Source of the DNA: Alphaproteobacteria bacterium | GTDB taxonomy: Bacteria > Pseudomonadota > Alphaproteobacteria > Acetobacterales > Acetobacteraceae | Direction of reading: 5' to 3' | Length of the DNA: 5,749 nucleotides | Assembly: GCA_026225015.1 (NCBI GenBank) | Contig: JAMFRY010000320.1 | Coordinates: forward strand, 1 to 5,749 | Shown: piece by piece, positions 1 through 5,154 of the stretch | Layout of the letters: each line of letters begins with the position of its first letter | Numbering within the stretch: position 1 is the stretch's first letter | Notes under the pieces: generated by a model | What the model saw: only the letters and a program-made list of their open reading frames with translations | What the model was told of the DNA's origin: nothing | Database searches by the model: none | Program-made: the position numbers and the translations under genes

Positions 1-422
1 ATGGTGGCGCTCAGCAATTCGTCGTGAACGGCATGACCGTTCGTAACGGCGGGTTCAGGGGCGAGGTCTTCATCGCGCAGGATATATTGCCTTCCCGGTT
101 CAGACTTGGCGCGCGGGGTCACCTCGCGGCCATGATCGTTCACCCGCTGCCGATAGCGGCGCAGGCGTTTGGCGATATGCTCGGCGGCGTCGTCGAAGGC
201 GGCATGGGCGTCGCCGGCCTCACCCTCGCCGCGCACGGTTACGCCGCGTCCGGCATGCAGGTTGATGTCGCAGGTGAAAAAGCTGCGGGCCTTGCTGAAG
301 GTGATATTGGCTTCCAGCGCCTGGTCAAAATATTTGGTGGTAATGTTATCCAGATGCTGGGAGACATGAACGCGCAGCGCATCCGATAACTCGACCTGTT
401 TTCCTGAAACCTTGAGTTGCAT
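1..422 (-). CDS. hpf: Ribosome hibernation promoting factor, long form (partial, C-terminus off the left edge)
   Basis: HPF binds the 30S subunit in stationary phase or starvation and silences ribosomes; long-form HPF dimerises 70S into 100S particles through a C-terminal domain. The visible 140 codons start MQLKVSGKQVELSDALR and follow the S30AE (ribosome-binding) fold: strand, helix (residues 12-32), strands around 36-66 with the conserved ITFSKARSFF segment, and a second helix (72-95) ending in the basic KRLRRYRQR patch. After residue 100 a variable linker begins. Long forms are about 190-200 residues, so the dimerisation domain should lie beyond position 1. The ATG at 422 is preceded by a strong Shine-Dalgarno sequence. 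It lies 95 bp downstream of rpoN on the same strand, the standard proteobacterial order. No frameshift or odd residue is seen. Long form is inferred from the linker and the lineage, since the C-terminus is not visible. Confidence 0.93.
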   Translation of the reverse strand, partial: MQLKVSGKQVELSDALRVHVSQHLDNITTKYFDQALEANITFSKARSFFTCDINLHAGRGVTVRGEGEAGDAHAAFDDAAEHIAKRLRRYRQRVNDHGREVTPRAKSEPGRQYILRDEDLAPEPAVTNGHAVHDELLSAT

Positions 423-428
423 TTCGCC

Positions 429-434
429 ACCTCC
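429..434 (-). promoter_or_regulatory. Strong ribosome binding site of hpf
   Basis: On the minus strand GGAGGT, inside the run GGGGAGGTGG, ends six bases before the hpf ATG at 422. It is the best Shine-Dalgarno match in the window and fixes the hpf start. By contrast rpoN and the CDF gene have only weak sites. Confidence 0.8.
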
Positions 435-464
435 CCTTGGTTGAGGATTTTCCGGAGATTATCC

Positions 465-486
465 AAAAACCAGCCTGAACAGGCAG
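465..486 (-). terminator. Possible weak terminator or attenuator between rpoN and hpf
   Basis: Read on the minus strand, GCCT-GTTC-AGGC (473-484) can form a short hairpin, with an outer C-G pair after a mismatch, followed after a few bases by TTTTT (469-465). The stem is only four to five pairs, so strong termination is doubtful. It would fit partial read-through from rpoN into hpf. Confidence 0.3.
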
Positions 487-500
487 TTTTCAGCCGGGAA

Positions 501-530
501 GCCAGCCCAGCACAAATTCAGCCGGCTGGC
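501..530 (-). repeat. Inverted repeat straddling the rpoN stop codon
   Basis: GCCAGCC (501-507) and GGCTGGC (524-530) are perfect 7-bp complements with a 16-base loop. The rpoN stop codon (518-520) falls inside the loop. A smaller perfect palindrome, CAGCCGGCTG, occupies 519-528. No T-run follows immediately, so this looks more like an mRNA 3'-end or processing hairpin than a simple terminator. Functional relevance is inferred. Confidence 0.35.
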
Positions 531-2044
531 AACTTTTCCCGTTTACGTTGCGCCGAACCGGGAATACGCAACGCCTCCCGGTACTTGGCCACCGTCCGGC
601 GGGCAATGTCTATGCCTTCTTTTTGTAATATCTTTGCAACCGCGTCGTCAGAAAGGATGGTGGCAGGTTTTTCCGCGCTGATCAGCGTCTGCACCCGATG
701 CCGCACCGCCTCGGCGCTGTGGGTATCGCCATTGGCGCCGCCCAGCGCCGTGGTGAAGAAGAATTTCAACTCGAAAATGCCGCGCGGCGTGGCGATGGAT
801 TTGTTGGAGGTCACGCGGCTCACCGTGCTTTCATGCAACTCCACCTCGGCGGCGATATCGCGCAAGGTGAGCGGCCGCAGATGGCTGACGCCGTGCTTGA
901 AGAAACCTTCCTGCCGGCGGACGATTTCCGCGGAGACCCGCAAAATGGTCTGCGCCCGCGATTCCAGGGCTTTCACCAGCCAGCTGGCACTCTGCAGATG
1001 CTCGCTCAAAAACGCCTTGGTCTCCTTGGAGGCCGAGGTGGTGATGCGAGCATGGAAGCCGCGCCGGATCAGCAGGCGCGGCATGGTATCCGGGTTGATC
1101 TCCAACAACCAGTCCGACACGGGCTCGGCGCCCGCAACGGCCGCGGCTCTAATCGGCAGCGGGCGCATCAGCACGTCCGGGATCAAGGGCCGCAGCGGCT
1201 CGATCTCATATTGCGCGCCGGGTTTTGGGTCGAGGCGCTTGATCTCCGCGATCATGCCCGCCAGATCCTCCAGATCGATTCCGCAGATTTCCATCAGTCC
1301 GCGCATATCCCGGCGGGCAAGTATGTCGAGATTGGCGAGCAAGGCGGCCATTGCCGGGTCCAGCCGGTTCTTCTCGGCCAGTTGCACTTCCAGGCATTCG
1401 CGCAGGTCTCGCGCAAAAACGCCGGTCGGATCAAAGCGCATCATCCGGGCGTGAACGCTTTCAATCTGCGCAACCGGCAAGCCGAGTGTGGCCGCGATGC
1501 CATCCATCGGCTCCGCCAAACGCCCTGCCTCGTCCAGCCCGGCGATCAGGCTGGCGGCGACGACAAGATCGGCGCGGCTGGAGAAGGCAAGGCGGGCCTG
1601 CTGCTCCAGATGCTCCCGCAAATTCGGCTTGGCGCTGCTGAGACTGTCGATCATATTCCAGTCATCCTCGCCATCGCTCTGGCCATTGCCGCTGCCAAAG
1701 CCGAAGACCGAGCCGCCATCGGCGATACTGCCGGCGTCGTAGCTGTTGGAAATATCGATATCGAGCGGCGCCTCCGCCGAACTGGGCAGATTCCCGGAAT
1801 CCACGAAAACCGCCGAGTCCATCCCATCGGGCAAGGCCGCCGGTTCACTTTGGCCAAAGCCGTTTTCCGGCTCCGCCGTGGGCGTGTCGGCATGCGAAAG
1901 CAGCGGGTTTTTGAGCAGCTCCTCCTCGATGAACTGATTGGCCTCGATATTCGAATATTGCAGCAACTGGATCGCCTGCCGCAATTGCGGCGTCATCACC
2001 AAAGACTGTGATTGCCGAAGATCAAGACGGGGTCCAAGTGCCAT
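518..2044 (-). CDS. rpoN: RNA polymerase sigma-54 factor
   Basis: Alternative sigma factor that directs RNA polymerase to -24/-12 promoters and needs AAA+ enhancer-binding activators; in this lineage it commonly serves nitrogen metabolism, motility or surface functions. The 508-residue protein has all sigma-54 regions in order. Region I (1-50) is glutamine- and leucine-rich and starts MALGPRLDLRQSQSLVMTPQ. Region II (about 51-135) is acidic and of low complexity. The core-binding domain spans about 137-300. The DNA-binding part includes the helix-turn-helix LRDIAAEVELHESTVSRVT (394-412) with the downstream TPRGIFELKFFF segment. The RpoN box ARRTVAKYRE (481-490) is intact and reads on the -24 element. 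Length is normal for the family. The ATG at 2044 gives the conserved N-terminus but has no clear Shine-Dalgarno sequence. hpf follows; the usual upstream lptB is replaced by a CDF transporter gene. No defect is visible, so it should be functional. Confidence 0.98.
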   Translation of the reverse strand: MALGPRLDLRQSQSLVMTPQLRQAIQLLQYSNIEANQFIEEELLKNPLLSHADTPTAEPENGFGQSEPAALPDGMDSAVFVDSGNLPSSAEAPLDIDISNSYDAGSIADGGSVFGFGSGNGQSDGEDDWNMIDSLSSAKPNLREHLEQQARLAFSSRADLVVAASLIAGLDEAGRLAEPMDGIAATLGLPVAQIESVHARMMRFDPTGVFARDLRECLEVQLAEKNRLDPAMAALLANLDILARRDMRGLMEICGIDLEDLAGMIAEIKRLDPKPGAQYEIEPLRPLIPDVLMRPLPIRAAAVAGAEPVSDWLLEINPDTMPRLLIRRGFHARITTSASKETKAFLSEHLQSASWLVKALESRAQTILRVSAEIVRRQEGFFKHGVSHLRPLTLRDIAAEVELHESTVSRVTSNKSIATPRGIFELKFFFTTALGGANGDTHSAEAVRHRVQTLISAEKPATILSDDAVAKILQKEGIDIARRTVAKYREALRIPGSAQRKREKLPAG

Positions 2045-2068
2045 GAGATAGTCGTATAACAGATTCCG

Positions 2069-2086
2069 TTAATGACCAGTCATCAA
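2069..2086. promoter_or_regulatory. Dyad 25 bp upstream of the rpoN start, candidate operator
   Basis: TTAATGACCAGTCATCAA is an imperfect palindrome: eight half-site positions with one mismatch (TT-N-ATGAC) around a two-base centre. It sits between the rpoN ATG at 2044 and an A/T-rich tract (2111-2121), where a repressor or autoregulatory site would be expected. I do not recognise it as a known operator, and I found no convincing -35/-10 or -24/-12 promoter next to it. Confidence 0.3.
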
Positions 2087-2176
2087 TGGCCCGAAAAATG
2101 CATGGAAGAATTTAATTTTTTTGGTGGTTTGGGACTGATAAGGGTTTCTTCAATAATATCCTTGAAAATCAGCAAA

Positions 2177-2202
2177 GTAGGATGGGTAGAGCGAAGCCCA
2201 TC
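2177..2202. repeat. REP-like intergenic palindromic element
   Basis: The plus strand reads GTAGGATGGGTAGAGCGAAG followed by CCCATC. GATGGG (2181-2186) pairs with CCCATC (2197-2202) around a ten-base loop. The string closely resembles a dispersed intergenic repeat I remember from many proteobacterial genomes (GTAGGATGGGTAGAGCGAAGC-type with a CCCATC arm). It starts 13 bases after the CDF stop codon when read along the minus strand, so the hairpin may protect or terminate that transcript. There is only one copy in this window. The recognition is from memory and should be confirmed by copy number in the genome. Confidence 0.5.
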
Positions 2203-2214
2203 GCATCAGGTCCC

Positions 2215-3447
2215 TCACGCGATAGGTTGAACCTCGACCGTCAGATGAGACAGCGATTGGAAGCGCGCGAGTTTGGCCTTGTAATATGCAGCACCCCGCT
2301 CGCGTTTCGTTCCCACGGACATGATCGCGCCCAAATGGCCGGGGCCGAGGCGCCAAAGATGCAAATCGGCCAGTTGATCGCCATCGGCCTCGATGGTTTG
2401 CCGGAGTTGTTCCGCCAGGTCCTGGTCCGGGTTCATATCCAGTAGAATGCTGCCGGTGTCGCGGATCAACCCATAGGCCCAGTTGGCGATCACGCACGCG
2501 CCGATAATGCCGGCCAGCGGGTCCATCCAAAGCCAGAAAAAAATCTTTGCCAGAATCAGCCCAACAATGACGAGCACGGACACCGCCGCATCCGCCACCA
2601 CATGCACCACCGCGGCGCGCATGTTATTGTCCCGATCGGCGGCGCCGGCATGTTCGTGCTCCGCAAAAATCACGCGAGAGACTTGCCCGCCGATTTTTAC
2701 ATTCGCCGCAAAGGCGTGGGGTTCGGGAATTTCATCCACCGATTCAAGATAGGCGCCCTTATCCGCCATCAAAAAAACTTGTGCCGAACCGCCCGGCCGG
2801 ACGGTTTCGATCACCGCTTGCTGGGCGTTTGGGAGCGCAGCCGTATCGGCATAGAGCCGGAATCGCGGCGGCACACCGTCTTCAAACACGTCCAGCACCA
2901 GGCGCCCGGTTGCGGTCTCGATCGGCCTGCTTTCATCATGCTCGGCGCCATGCGAGTGCCCGTGGCCATGCCCGTGATGATTGCCACCGCTTAGCAGCCA
3001 GGCGCTGGCGATGTTCACGCAAAGCCCAAGCCCGGCAATCGGAATGGCTTCGGCGAAGTGAATGGGAACCGGGGAGAAAACCCGGCGCACGGCTTCATAG
3101 AAGATCAGCAGCGCGATCATCGCCAGAATAATCGCGCTGGTGAAGCCCGCGAGATCGCCGAGCTTGCCGGTACCAAAGGAAAAACGCGGGTCATCTTTGT
3201 GCTTGCGGGCAAACGAATAAGCCAGCGCCGCGAGCAGCAACGCCCCGGCATGGGTGCTCATATGCAAGCCGTCCGCCACCAAGGCGATGGAGCCGAACCA
3301 GATGCCGCCGGCGATTTCCAGAATCATCATCGCGCCGCAAAGCCAGACGACTTTCCAGGTGCGGCTTTCACTCTCCTTGTGATCCACGCCGATAAAAACA
3401 TGCCGGTGGGCCAGCGGAGATATCTTGCCGATATTGTTCATGCGCAT
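2215..3447 (-). CDS. dmeF: Cation diffusion facilitator, DmeF-type Co/Ni(/Zn) exporter with an inserted domain
   Basis: Inner-membrane antiporter that exports divalent metals from the cytoplasm. The 410-residue protein has six predicted membrane segments (about 33-53, 55-78, 98-119, 132-152, 276-301, 305-328) and a cytoplasmic C-terminal domain (330-410). Metal-site residues are D59, H62 and H66 in segment 2 (ADGLHMSTH) and H282-D286 in segment 5 (HVVAD). The FGTGKLGDLAGF (91-102) and DLHLWRLGPGHL (361-372) stretches are characteristic of DmeF-like members. A His-rich loop (157-166) follows segment 4. Unusually, about 85 residues (178-262, starting TGRLVLDVFEDGVPPRFRLY) separate this loop from segment 5; plain DmeF proteins are roughly 310-330 residues. 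The insert resembles the N-terminal domain of CzcB/CusB adaptors. No dmeR-type regulator is adjacent. ATG 3447 was chosen; ATG 3441 is equally possible. Metal specificity is inferred. Confidence 0.88.
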   Translation of the reverse strand: MRMNNIGKISPLAHRHVFIGVDHKESESRTWKVVWLCGAMMILEIAGGIWFGSIALVADGLHMSTHAGALLLAALAYSFARKHKDDPRFSFGTGKLGDLAGFTSAIILAMIALLIFYEAVRRVFSPVPIHFAEAIPIAGLGLCVNIASAWLLSGGNHHGHGHGHSHGAEHDESRPIETATGRLVLDVFEDGVPPRFRLYADTAALPNAQQAVIETVRPGGSAQVFLMADKGAYLESVDEIPEPHAFAANVKIGGQVSRVIFAEHEHAGAADRDNNMRAAVVHVVADAAVSVLVIVGLILAKIFFWLWMDPLAGIIGACVIANWAYGLIRDTGSILLDMNPDQDLAEQLRQTIEADGDQLADLHLWRLGPGHLGAIMSVGTKRERGAAYYKAKLARFQSLSHLTVEVQPIA

Positions 3448-3497
3448 CTCATTTCAGACAGCACCGGACCACCTCGCGCCGAGTTATGCGGGATTTA

Positions 3498-4766
3498 TCA
3501 CTGGACCAACCGCAAACAACCGTAAATGGCGGCGCCCAGGACGAAGCCGACAAGGGTGCCGTTGACGCGGATATATTGCAAATCCTTGCCGACGCGCAGC
3601 TCCAGCTTGTCGGTAATGGTGGCGGCGTCCCACTGGCCGATGACGCGGCCGATGAATTTTGCCAGCTCGGCCTGCGCGGCGGGCAGGATGTTCATCGCGG
3701 CCCTTTGCACCGCGGCATTTACCCGCGCGCGCGCGCCTTCATCGGTGGCCAGGCTGTTGCCCAGGCTGGCCAGCGCGTCTTCGATGACCAGCACGGTGCG
3801 GCCATGCGGGCGGGTGGCGTCCTGTTCCAGCGCCCGCCGCAACCGGGACCAGACATCCCAGGCCCAGGCCCGCACGGTATCATGGGCCACCACGCCTTTG
3901 AGCGCCTGGCCGAGTTCGGCGGCGCGTTCAGGGTCGGTTTCCAGCCGGCCGATTTCCCGGCGAACCCATTCATCGAAGGCTTCCCGCATCTCCGAACTAT
4001 CCGGGCTGATGCGCTCAAGCTCGGCATTGACCCCGCTGATGACCCGGCCGGCAACGGTGGCGCCGATTGCCCAGCCAACCAATCTGCCGCCTTGCTCTTT
4101 CACTCGCTCCTTGATCGCTTCCCGAAGAACCTCCTCCCGGGTACTAAGAGTTTCTTTCAATTGATTGATAATAAACGAAAATACTTCCTGATGCCGGCCG
4201 CCTTCTACCAACCCGCTCAAAGCCCTGGCAACGATAATGCCGGCGGCCTGGCCACCGATGAGCCGGGGCAGGAAGCGGGCGAGCAGGCGCCGGGCCCGGC
4301 CGTCCTCGATGCTGGCCAGCAGTTTCGGCAGCATGCCCGCCAGCGCCGCCGCGGCCGGCTGGGTGGAGGCCGGCTCGGCCAGAAACCGCCGCAGGATGCC
4401 GGGACTGTCGAGATTATCCAGAAACCGCCGCACATCGGCCTCGGTGAATACATGGGCGGCGACGAATCGCCCCAGCGAGGCGCCCAGGCGCTCCTTCTGC
4501 GCCGGCAAAATCGCGGTGTGCGGGATGGGCAGGCCAAGCGGATGGCGGAACAAGGCGGTGACCGCGAACCAATCTGCCACCCCGCCGATAAACCCGGCCT
4601 TGGCGGAATCCCGCAGCAGGCCGACCCAGGGACCGAACGGTAAAGCGTAGCCGATGATGGCGAGGCCGGCCATGAGAACCAACAACCCCGTGGCAAATGC
4701 GCGATGCCGGAACAGCGAACGGCGGAGCGGAAGATCCGGGTCAGGCAAGACGGCTGGCACAGTCAT
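3498..4766 (-). CDS. DUF445 (YjiN-like) inner-membrane protein
   Basis: Membrane protein of the DUF445 family, which includes E. coli YjiN (about 426 residues); its biochemical role is not established. From ATG 4766 the product is 422 residues. A membrane segment lies at 24-44 (FATGLLVLMAGLAIIGYALP). The conserved GGVADWFAVTALFRHPLGLP motif follows at 61-80, then PHTAILPAQKERLG (82-95). A long helical, charge-rich central part runs from about 105 to 385. The typical C-terminus KLELRVGKDLQYIRVNGTLV (387-406) leads into a last membrane segment (404-421). An in-frame TTG at 4802 would add 12 residues and has AGGCGG six bases upstream, so it is a real alternative start; the family pattern favours the ATG. 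The CDF gene begins 50 bp downstream on the same strand, suggesting co-transcription. The gene is intact. Confidence 0.9.
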   Translation of the reverse strand: MTVPAVLPDPDLPLRRSLFRHRAFATGLLVLMAGLAIIGYALPFGPWVGLLRDSAKAGFIGGVADWFAVTALFRHPLGLPIPHTAILPAQKERLGASLGRFVAAHVFTEADVRRFLDNLDSPGILRRFLAEPASTQPAAAALAGMLPKLLASIEDGRARRLLARFLPRLIGGQAAGIIVARALSGLVEGGRHQEVFSFIINQLKETLSTREEVLREAIKERVKEQGGRLVGWAIGATVAGRVISGVNAELERISPDSSEMREAFDEWVRREIGRLETDPERAAELGQALKGVVAHDTVRAWAWDVWSRLRRALEQDATRPHGRTVLVIEDALASLGNSLATDEGARARVNAAVQRAAMNILPAAQAELAKFIGRVIGQWDAATITDKLELRVGKDLQYIRVNGTLVGFVLGAAIYGCLRLVQ

Positions 4767-4848
4767 GCCAAAGCCATAGCGGGGCCGCGCGGTTGCCAGC
4801 AAGTCCGGCCGCCTGAGGGGTTTACGCGTTTTTGTTGCAATCTAAATG

Positions 4849-4877
4849 GCTTTGGGCGCAGTATCACCAACCAAAGC
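4849..4877. repeat. Inverted repeat in the divergent intergenic region
   Basis: GCTTTGG (4849-4855) and CCAAAGC (4871-4877) are perfect 7-bp complements separated by 15 bases. They lie between the DUF445 gene (minus) and the small membrane-protein gene (plus). The repeat could be an operator or a leader hairpin for either gene. I could not place a convincing promoter beside it. Confidence 0.3.
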
Positions 4878-4904
4878 AAGCCTGAAGTCCAAAAACACGG
4901 TTTC

Positions 4905-4928
4905 TGTGAATTGTGAATATCAGGATAT
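4905..4928 (+). promoter_or_regulatory. Tandem TGTGAAT repeat and palindrome overlapping a ribosome binding site
   Basis: Two exact copies of TGTGAAT (4905-4911, 4912-4918) abut, and the palindrome ATATC-AG-GATAT (4917-4928) follows. The only Shine-Dalgarno-like sequence of the 54-residue gene, AGGA (4922-4925), lies inside the palindrome, six bases from ATG 4932. A DNA-binding site or weak RBS occlusion is possible. The A/T-rich five-pair stem with a two-base loop would be unstable as RNA. Confidence 0.3.
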
Positions 4929-4931
4929 AAA

Positions 4932-5096
4932 ATGATGAAAACAAAAGAGTTTGATAGCTATCCGCGCCTGGATGCACGCCGATCGAAACGGTCTCGCCGG
5001 TCAGCTGACGGACCCAATTTCCGCGCCGCTTTCCTCGGTGCCGTCTGCGTTGCCGGCGTGTTCGGCGTGCTGACCCTGCTCTATCACTTCGGGTAA
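4932..5096 (+). CDS. Small single-pass membrane protein, unknown function
   Basis: A 54-residue reading frame from ATG 4932 to TAA 5094-5096. I do not recognise a family. The N-terminal part is polar and very basic (RRSKRSRRS at 16-24). Residues 31-51 (starting RAAFLGAVCVAGVFGVLTLL) form one clear hydrophobic segment, and the protein ends in YHFG. The positive-inside rule predicts a cytoplasmic N-terminus and a short periplasmic tail. AGGA lies six bases before the ATG; a second ATG follows at once (4935). It fills an otherwise gene-free gap of about 390 bp, with DUF445 divergent on the left and the MBL gene 58 bp downstream on the same strand, so it may be co-transcribed with the latter. GC-rich third positions through most of the frame support coding. 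The short length and lack of a recognised homologue limit certainty. Confidence 0.6.
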   Translation: MMKTKEFDSYPRLDARRSKRSRRSADGPNFRAAFLGAVCVAGVFGVLTLLYHFG

Positions 5097-5128
5097 GGCA
5101 GCTAAGCTTACTTGTCTGGTTTACATTC

Positions 5129-5145
5129 TGCCGGCGCGTGCGGCA
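5129..5145 (+). repeat. Small hairpin in the leader of the MBL-fold gene
   Basis: TGCCG (5129-5133) and CGGCA (5141-5145) can pair around a seven-base loop, nine bases before the ATG at 5155. The MBL gene has no clear Shine-Dalgarno sequence here, so leader structure might matter for its translation. A five-pair GC-rich stem is common by chance in this base composition. Confidence 0.2.
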
Positions 5146-5154
5146 TGATGAAGC

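Noticed and set aside
423..517. Possible -24/-12 (sigma-54) promoter for hpf in the rpoN-hpf gap
   Set aside because: I looked for GG and GC dinucleotides at the required 10-base spacing and found none in the right context. GATAAT (458-463) resembles a -10 box, but no -35 partner is present at 16-18 bp.
417..1454. Plus-strand frame of 345 codons opposite the 3' half of rpoN
   Set aside because: Ser/Arg-rich translation typical of a shadow frame. It starts inside the hpf start region and has no supporting motif.
698..2011. Long plus-strand open frame of 437 codons opposite rpoN
   Set aside because: It lies wholly antisense to an unmistakable rpoN. Long antisense frames are expected opposite GC-rich genes, and its translation shows no recognisable domain.
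2045..2214. A small gene, tRNA or sRNA in the CDF-rpoN gap
   Set aside because: No cloverleaf, no sustained frame with a start and RBS, and no strong terminator. Only the REP-like hairpin and the dyad stand out.
2150..2530. Minus-strand frame running from the CDF 3' part into the intergenic REP-like element
   Set aside because: It is out of frame with the CDF gene, which has its own intact C-terminal domain and stop at 2215-2217.
3486..4643. Plus-strand frame of 385 codons opposite the DUF445 gene
   Set aside because: Antisense shadow of a conserved gene. The translation is low-complexity, rich in Gly, Ala, Gln and Arg, with no motif.
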